A stretch of DNA of 51,970 nucleotides from positions 1 to 51,970 of the forward strand of contig WION01000370.1 of assembly GCA_015039365.1 (NCBI GenBank). The letters are read 5' to 3'. The stretch is from Amanita rubescens (lineage: Eukaryota; Basidiomycota; Agaricomycetes; Agaricales; Amanitaceae). Below, piece by piece: positions 33,766 through 43,606 of the stretch. A program made the position numbers and the translations under genes. Positions within the stretch are counted from its first letter, which is position 1, and each line of letters starts with the position of its first letter. A model generated the notes under the pieces. The model did not search any database, was not told the DNA's origin, and was given only the letters and a program-made list of their open reading frames with translations.

Positions 33766-34887
33766 TATTTTTTGCTTCTCGAGAATTTATTACCAAAAGC
33801 GGAAATTATCTATGAACTTCGCAGCACGCGCCGTGTCCCGAGACGAAGAAGCTGGATATAGTAATGTAGAGAGTATAGCATGTCTAATAGAATATAGTGT
33901 CTAGTATAATAGTTATGGTGAATGATGTACATCTAGGCTCAACTGTTATTGGGGACTCGCAAGACCCAGAATCATCCATGCGAAATTACATTCCTCCCAA
34001 CATAAGAAATGCTATACTGCCACCAGACAGGCTAGTTCACTACATCACCTCGTTCATTTTCCCATACCAACTAATGGCGCACTTCCAATCATTTTGGCAA
34101 TTGATGGATGAGAGTTCGCACAGATACTTCCTGTGTGTATCACAAAATATTCCTCACAATTTCTGATCATTTTCGCTCAGAAAATCTTTGCCATTCATAT
34201 AAACTCAATGTTGGATGAGCAAGTCATGATCATTAATGATCATGGCTTGTTGTCCAATTTCGTGGAGCAAACAATTCTGATAGTGGCATAGACAGCTCAG
34301 CTGCATTTGAGGCGCATCAGAAGGCACGGTCTACGAGTGCCCTGTGGCGAATTTCTATTCTCAGGGCAATGGGTATGAATAATACCCAGAGTGTTAACCA
34401 ATCACGAACCGCCTCATGCCAATGTGTTCCTCTTCAAATGGGAGCGATTATACTCATGTCGTAACTGTTGGTTTCATAGATAAATCAATCGGGCTCTTAA
34501 CACACTCCTTCACTACCCGGCTCTTTCGGATATCATGGGATATGGTATAGTGACTCTTGCACTGGGGCTCCAAAACTTTGGTAGAGATGTCAGCTGAGAC
34601 GTTCGCGATCCAGTTCTCAATATAATCGGACAGTAACGAGACTTATCATAGCTGGGGCAGATGATAGTTCGCTTGTCACATGTTGAGAAATGGATGATGA
34701 TATCGCGGACCTATCTTCAACTGATGGGAAATGCTTTGTTCATTCCACATGGCGCATATTGGGAAACGGTAGCGATGGACAGTTTGGATGTCATGGAAGG
34801 GATCGTTATAGTTTCTATGAGTCAAGTGCGAAGAAATGCTTCGCGTATCGAAGAATGGTATTATACTCGCAGAGGTATTCCTATATA
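33766..34887. other. Intergenic, AT-rich, with a near-perfect palindrome
   Basis: About 1.1 kb between the Nop13-like start and the thioesterase stop. The only long frame (33897-34166) has no ATG-led family resemblance. A near-perfect 30-bp palindrome is centred near 34234. Confidence 0.5.
34220..34249. repeat. 30-bp near-perfect palindrome
   Basis: The core CATGATCATTAATGATCATG (34225-34244) is a perfect 20-bp palindrome. Five further bases on each side (CAAGT / GCTTG) pair except for one T/G mismatch. Confidence 0.85.
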
Positions 34888-35913
34888 TCAGATTTCTTTG
34901 GGAATAACGGACTTTATCCATGTGCTTAGGTCCTCGAGCTCCTTAGGACAGGAAGCATGCGTCAATCCTTGGTATATTTTGACTGTGAGACCTTTAATAT
35001 CGCCTTCAGGGGCCTTGGGTACGCCGCAATCGTTCGTTAGGTGATCAGTAGATGCCTGACATAGCCCGACAGGGACAAGAGGGTCGCTGGAACCATGGCC
35101 GCAGAAAATGGGAATTTTGGTGGCATGCTGGGACATCATCTGTAGTGGGGTAGAATCAGACGGAGAAGGATATCATTTGCGCAACGCTCACGCTCTTGAA
35201 TTTTTTGCGGAGTGGCAACCAGGCACTGAGAACCGCAACGCCACCAAGCTTCCTCTCCGAGGTGAGGCCAGTAAGAAGCGACATTGCGCCTCCTTGACTA
35301 AACCCCCCGAGCACAATTCGACTAGGGTTCATACCAGCGTCGATTTCAGCAGAGATTAATTCATTGATCTGCCGGGATGATCTCAGCATTCCGGCCTCGT
35401 CCTCGTCGGGGTTAAAATTGTCGTCTTTGGGATTGTTTTTGAAATCGAAGGAGTAAATGTCAAACCTTAGAAGGAAGGCACAATACATGAGTTACGAGTC
35501 AACTTGAAGAGACAATAAGTCGGTACCAAGACGGCATGACGAAGCCGCTGTTGGCTGTCACCGCAAGTTCAGGCCTGCACATCATGAAGAAAGGGGATGT
35601 GGGGATGCGATGATCGCAATAAGTAAATCAAGTAGGTATCGAAGTCAGAAGCATGTCACCAGTTCGATGCTAGAGGAAGCTCACGAATGAGGCAGCACCC
35701 ATTTAATGTGCTGAAGTCCAGGATCCCTGTTGAACATTTGCGCGACAGGCTCCCAACCGTGGCCTGAGTCACCCAAACCCTACAAATGAATAAGAACCTC
35801 TTGTGCTGCGCAATGCAATAGATAATGGACAAAATATTTACATGAACAAATATTACCGTAGCGGTGTGCTTAGCAATAGGGGGAACCGTAAGGAATTTGA
35901 GAGATAAGGCCAT
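34888..35913 (-). CDS. Acyl-protein thioesterase 1
   Basis: Alpha/beta-hydrolase that removes palmitate from protein cysteines in the cytosol. Exons rebuild MALSLKFLTVPPIAKHTATV + IFVH, GLGDSGHGWEPVAQMFN, HIKWVLPHSPELAVTANSG, FVMPSWFDIYSFDFKNNP, then the nucleophile Ser in VLGGFSQGGAMS, VLSAWLPLRKKFKS, catalytic Asp in GHGSSDPLVP and catalytic His in GLTHASCPKEL. The start ATG (35913) gives the expected short N-terminus without signal peptide. Introns are GT-AG; the third is long (about 110 nt). It is divergent from TRM10 with 139 bp between starts. Confidence 0.92.
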
Positions 35914-36052
35914 GTCGAAGGTCAAAGGCAAAGGATTAAAGCGGAAAGTAACAAGAAAGGAAACAAGCACGCAAGATGATCTGCAATTCAATTCTTCTCT
36001 TGTCCAAAAATAGTCCTCTTCGGCATCCGCCGGTCCTCCAGCCGAATCGGAT

Positions 36053-37122
36053 ATGGACGACACGTCCACAGTCATATCTCCGACGCCGCAGGAAGTTGAC
36101 GAACCTCCCAAGCTATCTAAAAATGCGCTCAAGAAAGCTGCAAAGGCAGAGAGATATGCCGCGTACAAGTTAGAACGCCGTGCTAAGGAGAAAGAAGCGC
36201 GGAAAGAGAAGAAGAGAATCCATGCGGAAAAAAGGGCAGCGGGAGAGCTTGACGATGACGATGAGCATGAGCGTGGTCAGAAGAAAAAGATCAAGCTTGA
36301 TTTTGGCGGGAGAGTCGTGATTGATCTTGGATTCGACGATAAGATGACTGACAAGGTATGTATCTATCCTTGATAAGCACTGTGTTACAACTCTACGCCG
36401 TAACAAAACTGCAGGAAATCACATCGCTTTGCTCTCAGTTGGCCTACACATACAGCGCCAATCGCAATGCATCTTATCCTTTCTCTCTTCTCTACGTTTC
36501 TCTCAACGGCCGTACACTCGCCCGCTTGGAGAGCATGGGTAATGCTGGATATAAACGATGGACTGAAACGGAGTGGTGGACGGAGGGATATGAACATTTG
36601 TGGGCTACATCCGCGCAGGACCAGCCAACGGACCCGACGTCTATTGCCAAACCCAAGACATCAACGTCAGCAAAGGCCGCGCAGAATACCGTTGTCTATC
36701 TAACGGCAGACTCTGAAGAAGAACTGACAGAGTTAAGACCGGATGAAACCTATATCATTGGTGGTATATGCGACCATAACCGTTACAAGGTCGTTAAATG
36801 GCGCATCTTCCAGAAAACGCGTTGGCTAAACTTGCATTCTCAGAACATATGTCTAGATAAAGCAAAAGAATCTGGTATTCGCACTGCGCGGCTTCCAATA
36901 GGACGATACCTGGCATCCCTCCCCACTCGCAAGGTGCTCACCGTAAACCAGGTTTTTGAGATTATGGTGAAATGGGTCGAGACTAGGAGCTGGGAAGAGG
37001 CACTTTACTCCATTGTGCCGAAACGAAAATTTCAAGCGGGAAAAAAGAGCAGAAATCCTGACAGTGGAACAGCAAGCGAAGTTGTTCAGGAGGGGGTTCC
37101 GGGAGGTTCTGATACATTATAA
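36053..37122 (+). CDS. TRM10: tRNA (guanine-9-N1)-methyltransferase
   Basis: SPOUT-class enzyme using S-adenosylmethionine to make m1G9 in tRNA. Exons 36053-36355 and 36415-37122. The N-terminus is a basic helix typical of Trm10 (KLSKNALKKAAKAERYAAYK), then KIKLDFGGRVVIDLGFDDKM, QLAYTYSANRNASYPFSLLY, ETYIIGGICDHNRYK and the cofactor-knot motif ESGIRTARLPIGRYL...LPTRKVLTVNQVFEI. The reading frame is open through 36790-36843, but this 54-nt segment has intron ends (GTCGTT...TCTCAG) and interrupts the family motif. Removing it gives DHNRYK-NICLDKAKESGI, so the second exon is most likely 36415-36789 plus 36844-37122. Confidence 0.92.
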
Positions 37123-37233
37123 TGTATAAACTATCTGCTAGCCTAGATAGCCCGTGTGTATACACGTCGCCCCACTGTGGTCATACGCAGCTTGCCACCT
37201 GCCGGATGATACACGACGGATATACAGACAAAG

Positions 37234-38667
37234 TTATAAAACTTCTTTAAAGTTGACTTTCGCTGATCCACGTTCGAGCGGTTTAGGCTGAGATGGTGCT
37301 GGCTTCCAACCGATCTATCAGAGATTTAGCTTTATTTCCTCAAAGATGTGAACAAACTGGCCATATAAATGATTTGGAAGGTCGCAGGTATACTGCCATC
37401 TTCATTACCAAGCAACTCTGTCCATTGCTCAGCCAGTTGCAAATTTTGGTAAATAAATAACGAACCCTTATAGATAGCAGACGCGGCAGTCAGCGTATCT
37501 CGTTGGATATATTGTTTTCTGAGAGAGATTTTGTCAGACATGACCTGGGCCTAGTTCATAAACATGTTACCGGCCAATGACAGCATTGTTTTCACCCATA
37601 TCTTTCAAGTCTTCCATGAGTTCCCAAATGCTAGGATAGGCCACTGTGATCTCATCGGTATCTACCGTCAGAAGCGTAAATCCGGCTCGGCCAAGTAGGT
37701 TTGAGACATCTCTTACGTCTCGATGAAATGAGCGGGGAGAATGCTAATAAATAAAAAATATACCTGTCATCGGTGATATATGCGGTGATATGCCCCCTTG
37801 TCGCTCCGTTTCAGCCAGCTGAAGTGATGTCCTAGCGGTATCAGGCCATTTTATAATCTTCATTCCGGGTAGATGTTACCTAAGTTCGAAAAGAGTGTCC
37901 CCTCCAAACATCGCCCCTAGGAAAAGGCCATCCGATTTAAGTGCCTCCTTGATTTGCACAAGGATACCTTGGAGTGAACAGTTAATTGTGGCATAAATGG
38001 ACCTCTATGGCATTATTGACCTGGAAGATCGTTGATCCAATGAAGGCTTAGGCATGAAACGATGGCCTCTTGAGAATTGGGTTCGATAACTTGCAGCAGG
38101 CTTTCCTCGTCCGCATGTATTCTTTCGACGTCAACTATGGTGTCTTCTTAATGCTGTATTGTGGTTAAAGCTCAGTTCACTCACCTTCAAACTGAGAATC
38201 GGGGTCACGATAGAGAGTCGAGTCTAGAGCCGTTCTACCTCAGACTGACATTGAATCATGATGCTTCTTACTGCTGGAATCTATCATTATAGATTTTTTG
38301 ACTTTGTCCAGCTCGAGGCGCTTGGTGAAATGGCCAGGGCCTGACCCCAAGTCGACAATGGTATTGAACTGGCGCTTTATGTCCTAAGCAGAAAAACATA
38401 ATGGCATGCGTCGGCGGCTTACAATGCAAATAACCGCACCTTGAATCTTTCCATTAATCTCTCAGCCGCTTCGTCCCGGACATAGTCAACTGTTGCACTC
38501 CGAATACCACCATCGATACTAGCAGCCGTATCTCTCTGATAACGCTTCACTGAGCGGTCAAACACTTGATAAGGATTGGTTGTGTTGAAGTTGGTCGCGT
38601 TCAGAGGGGGGCAGGAGGTAAAGAGTCGCGTCAGTATTGTGCGCCCAACGGAACGGACGAGAGGCAT
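37234..38667 (-). CDS. NDUFAF5-like SAM-dependent methyltransferase (complex I assembly)
   Basis: Mitochondrial class I methyltransferase of the NDUFAF5/BioC group; the human protein hydroxylates an Arg of NDUFS7 during complex I assembly. The N-terminus is a presequence ([19 protein letters not shown]), then [19 protein letters not shown] and [20 protein letters not shown] motif I is [16 protein letters not shown] after the first intron. Later exons give [21 protein letters not shown] motif IV ([13 protein letters not shown]), [58 protein letters not shown] and [19 protein letters not shown]. About ten exons. The last intron (37361-37315) lacks a GT donor (GCCAGT...GATAG); splicing it restores [18 protein letters not shown] at the C-terminus. 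Stop at 37234. Confidence 0.87.
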
Positions 38668-38779
38668 CAGTTCACACGACTGTCAGTGTCACGCGTGTGA
38701 CGCATTAGCCTTGTAATCCAAACGAGGAGTTGGGCAGCGCGCTCCCCCGTGTACATTTTTCAGTTTGAATGGGCAAAAA

Positions 38780-41700
38780 ATGTCTTACGGGCCACCTATC
38801 AACATTCCAAAAGTTATTTCTCAAGACGAGTATCGGGTGAACAAGGAACGATTGGAGAAGGCGAAGAGGCTGATTGAAATGTATGACTCTATGAACGAAG
38901 ATGCGTGGCGGCAACATCGCGAGGAGGAGCTGGCGCGCAAGATTTCAGAAGGCGATAGAGCTAGGTCAGTTGTATTTGATGATACGAAATTGTGTGAAAC
39001 TTGATGCTTGAAAGGGAGGAACTGGAAAGGCTGAGAGCGTTAAGTCTCTAATACAGGTCCTGCTTTCGTCTGCTGACGTGGAGCTAGTCCTTTAGCAATC
39101 ACTGCACCACCAATGATCAGTGAGCCCCAGGTTCCATATTCCCCTCACCACATGTATGTTCCGACTACGGCGAGGATCGAGGAAGTCCCAAGCAATACTG
39201 CGTATGGCGACCAAAGGGTATGATACAACTGACATGGCGTTCATTCGTTTACTCACGTCTAAGGGAAGGTCCCTGTCCGAAATTCCTATCCTTCAACGTC
39301 GAACAGCCAGGTTCAAATGAACCGACCTGTGCAGAATCCCAATCCTTCAACTTCGAGCAGCCGAGCTCAGGTGAATCAATCTAGGCAAAATTCCTATCCT
39401 TCAACGTCGAGTATCCAGATTCAGATGAACCAACCTGTGCGAAAGCCCCATCCTTCAACGTCAAGAACTCCGGTTCAGGTCCAACCCACGCAAAATAATC
39501 CATACTACCCACCGACTCCGCATACCTTCTTTAACAATTCGGGAACTATACAAGAACAACCAGATCAAACGGCGGCAACTAGCTTTCGTCATCACCCGAA
39601 GGCAATCCCTTCCCAAGCAACCCGTACTCCTGTGTCTGTGCAACAACATATGAATCCAGCTATCGTTCATAGCCAAGCCCCCCAGTCTGCTCCAGCCCAG
39701 CAGATTGTAATTCCGGCAGCCCAAAATGATGTATACCGGCCTGCACCCCCAGCACGAAGACAGTCAGGGCCTCAGAAACCGCCAGAGTCTACGCGGTCAA
39801 ATACTCAGCAGAAGGCTACTGTCATTCAACAACAGACGGTGTATCGGCAAGCAAATGCGCCAATAACTAGTGTAAGCGTCAAATCAAGCGAGCACAGTCA
39901 CTCGAAGAGTATGTCGTCGCACTCTACCATATATTTCACCTGTTTAAGTATAATATAGGCTCTGGAAACTCGTCTACTTCGCTCATTGTGGTGGGGCAAG
40001 GACCATCCACCAGACCGAATGTAGCAATGGTATTATTTGTACTGGGTTAAGGCAACAGACTTACTTTTCCGTCAGCAGGACAACGCTAATGTAAGTACAC
40101 CGGCTTCTACTGTAGGGCAACCCAAGGGGACCACGGTGCCTACGACTCCATCACCCTCTTCGATGCACAGTGGTGACGTTAACACGCGTTTATTCCAACA
40201 AGTTTCAAGTTACCCGCCACTCATTGAGTATCTGCGTGCAGGGTATCCGCATTGGGTCAATTCAGTCCGTCCAGATAGCTATTCTGGAATTCAAAATACG
40301 CCTCTTTTTGTTGCTAAACGTTCTGACCATGTCATGTTTCTGGTAGTTCCAGACGGACAGACCGGTGGCTACGCTTTCCTTGATATGGTCTCCCTAATTA
40401 TGCAAACACCAGCTACGGCTCAGCCTGCGTCACAGGGCAATGCACAACAACCGGCGGGGCTACAAAAGTTGCCACGTTCGACCACATTAGTAGGGAACGC
40501 CTCGATGTCTGTTCAAACACCGGCGGTCTCGCAATCACAGTTACAAGCACGCACAGCAAGTGGACCACCTTCGATCGCATTGGAAGGAGGCAGCTCCCAG
40601 TCATCTTTTCAGGTGCCGATAACCCCACAATCACAATTACCAATAGCAAGCAAACCACATTCAACTGCGTCCGAAACAGGCAGCACTCAGTCATCCTTTC
40701 AATCCCAGGCAGTTCCCCAATCACCGCTACGAATGATATTCGTATCACCACAGAAACCGAAAATGCGTACGCCAGCTGACGCTGATAAACGACATCTAGC
40801 CCGAGACATTTTGCGTGCTCTTGGATTCAAGCGACCTCGCCCAATGGATGCCTCAGAAACCCGAGACTTGGAACCTGCATTAAAACGCCATCAACCAGGG
40901 CCTGGTATTCGTGTTGCATCTGCTAGTAGAGAACAGGAGATTCAACCAACTCAACCAACTCCGCCTGGTGGTGAAATGCAGGACGTACAACCCGTCGTTC
41001 CGGTGCAACCTACTGTTAATCGAGAGCAGAGCACGCAGGAAGATGTTGAACCTGTTGGAACCTCAGCTGTTGATAGCGGACCGACTCCGCCGGTTTCAGA
41101 CACTGTTCCTGCCGTTAGCATTCCAGAGAGCGCCCAAGCAGCTCAGCCTGATGCGAACGTTGTCCCGTCCGATGAATTGAAATCTGCGCCCACTCGAACT
41201 AGTCCCCACGCAGGTAGTTCGCCGATCGATGCATCAGTCGTGTTGGCGACAGACGAAACACCCGTGACAGCTCCATCAGCCTTGATTGATATTCCCTCGC
41301 CTATCATCAGGTCTCCGGAGTTGGGGCCGGTAATTGAAAACGTTACCCCTGAATCGGCGATAGAATGCTCACCTGAGGAGGAGCCAATCATCATGGATGT
41401 TGATGGGCCGTTGTCCCCCACCCATGATATGCCCTACATCGTTGAGAGCCCAGGGACCAAGGCTTTCGACCTCCAAAAATCCGATGATGCGGCCTCCGAA
41501 TTTGATCGTCTTACTATTCAAGATGAGATAATAAGCCCAGCAACGGATCTTCCCGAGTCGTCACTGCGAATAGAGGAGCTTGAAGATGGTGAAGTCGAAA
41601 TGCTCGATGTGCCAGACGCGTCGCGGGAAGGATTGATGTTGCAAGATGTTCGGGAGCCATCGGAGGAAGGGGAGATATCGGCATTGGACCACGCACGGGA

Positions 41701-43465
41701 GGCGTCGCAGGAGGGAGAAATAACGATATTGCGAGATCTACGGGAGACGTCGCCGGAGGAGGCAGAAGTAACGATGTTGCGGGATATACGGGGGGAGGGG
41801 GAAGTACTGATGTCACCCGAGATCAAACGTGGCTTAGTGAATGCCGAAGGCATGCCACCCGTTCAGCCAGCCACGCCCATGCCACAAGCAAAGGAAGAGA
41901 ACAAGAAAGCATCCAGGACGCCACTGTTCTTGCCATCACCATCATCTTCTTCTCAAAGGGGTGAAAGTCCAAGTTTGTCAAGCATGATTCTTCCGCCCTC
42001 TGTTGACCATGTGGATGAAATTATGCATGACGTAGATGACATTCCCGAAGCCACAAAGACAGAACGCAAGTTGAAGTCTATTTACCGCCGAGTCAAGAGA
42101 GGGCATCAGCCATTCTACGTTCTTGTGCCCTCGTCTCCGTCTTATCTAGTTAGGTTTAGAAAAGAAGAGGCCAGACGACAGAGGAAGAAGCGAAAGTTGG
42201 CGTCCCTGCAATCAGACGCCGTTGACTACCGCAGGCGTAAGTTTTACAAGCAGCGAAGTGACGGGTAGACCATGACTATGTTCCTTTTATGATTATAGCT
42301 AGGTATAGTCGATCTGCGAGTCAAGAAGATGTCGTTGGTTAGTTCATTTCGGAATAAACAGTTAGCATTACTTGACAAACGGTAGATCCTGTTACCAAGA
42401 AAGCTTTGGAAGATTCTACGACCCGACTAGCTGAGCGGCGGTGCAAATGGAGTGGTTGTGATACCGTGATGAATTCGCCCCAACATCTCTTTAAACATCT
42501 ACGACGGCACTGCGTGCCAGACTATACAAAGGTCTGATGCTTCATCATTCTCACTTATTGGCGTGCTTATGGGGCCTCCCACCAGAAATATGTGCTATGT
42601 TATTGGACTGGATGTGGCGACCATATACCCAATTCGCAAATAGACGAACATCTTGCTACTCATGCATTCTCTCCCCTTTCTTGTCCATACGAGGGTATGT
42701 TAACATTCTACATTTCTCGTGCTTTGAATAATGACGTTCGCAGATTGCGAAGAATCATTTCGTGCAGTCCAATCACTTATAAAACACAATGATTTAAACC
42801 ACAAGGATGGCCAGTTAAAAAGGTCACCTGAGCCCTTTGCTCCTAGTGTCGAGGAACCGCCGTCACTTGTACCCAACAAAGTTCCTGCATATATGATCAA
42901 CTCAGGACTGGTCAGACAGGAATCCATAGATCATCGCAGGCATATGAGCCTCCTTGGACCGTGGGTAAGAAATCTTTTGATTGTCATCGTGAAGGAATAT
43001 TACTCATTGTATGCTATCAAGGTGTATAACAACATTGCGGGACCTGTAAAAGTGACGAAGAAGTACAATGCCGCCAAAGGAAAGCCTGATGATTATGAAC
43101 CCATCCAGGATTCTTCAATGCAGTTCTCGGCCAATCCCTCCAAACCAGCCAAGATTCGGGGAATGGGGGATCTGCAGTCAGTCGAGGTCTCCGAGTTGGT
43201 TAGTGATGGTCTAATCATATGGCCGCCGAATAAGAAGAAGGCTCCGCACAAAATAGAACTGAAACCGTTAGTGCCGAATACTAGCTCAGAGGAAGACGAG
43301 TTGCAGGACGACGATTTATTTGGGAACAACGATTTAGTGAAGGATGAACAACCGGAGATAGGACAAGCGCGAAACCTGGAATCAAAACATGATCCCCACC
43401 CTGCAGGGCCTGCCCAAACTAGCAGCGATGAAGATGCCGTAGTGACTATGTTAACAGAGTCATGA
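38780..43465 (+). CDS. Large disordered protein with three C2H2 zinc fingers near the C-terminus
   Basis: Not assigned to a named family. About 1,290 residues. Exon 1 starts MSYGPPINIPKVISQDEYRV and is coiled (RLEKAKRLIEMYDSMNEDAW). Next comes Pro/Gln/Ser-rich sequence with four 18-residue repeats (39272-39484), a possibly folded patch (SYPPLIEYLRAGYPHWVNSV...MFLVVPDGQTGGYAFLDM), a long low-complexity centre, acidic repeats, and a basic patch (EARRQRKKRKLASLQSD). The stop-ended frame at 42268 is bypassed by an intron to RSASQEDVDPVTKKALEDST. Zinc fingers: CKWSGC...HLRRH, CYWTGC...HLATH and CPYE-DC...HNDLNH (the third split by an intron). An open 57-nt stretch (42965-43021) is probably another intron. 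A nuclear DNA-binding or chromatin role is inferred. Confidence 0.75.
39272..39484 (+). repeat. Four tandem 54-nt coding repeats (18 residues each)
   Basis: Units read PVRNSYPSTSNSQVQMNR, PVQNPNPSTSSSRAQVNQ, SRQNSYPSTSSIQIQMNQ and PVRKPHPSTSRTPVQVQ. The fixed core is PSTS; DNA identity is high (tcctatccttcaacgtcgag recurs). They lie inside the disordered N-terminal third of the C2H2 protein. Confidence 0.9.
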
Positions 43466-43606
43466 TGAGATATTACAATAGAATCGGATATTGGAATACG
43501 TTATTTGATCAGCGTCTTAGCGAGCCCGAATAGTGATAGTGAGACTACCCCTGGTAAACCTTTTTTCGGTTGATTTGTTTCCGTGACAAACATACCACCG
43601 CACATC

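Noticed and set aside
33897..34166. 89-codon plus-strand frame as a gene
   Set aside because: Begins at GTG rather than ATG, has no recognisable domain and lies in an AT-rich spacer.
34661..35044. 127-codon plus-strand frame
   Set aside because: Mostly overlaps the last exon of acyl-protein thioesterase on the other strand; no family features.
40037..40082. MYWVKATDLLFRQ as the start of a separate 743-residue protein
   Set aside because: These codons lie in an intron (GTATTA...GTCAG) of the larger C2H2 gene; the flanking exons join in frame.
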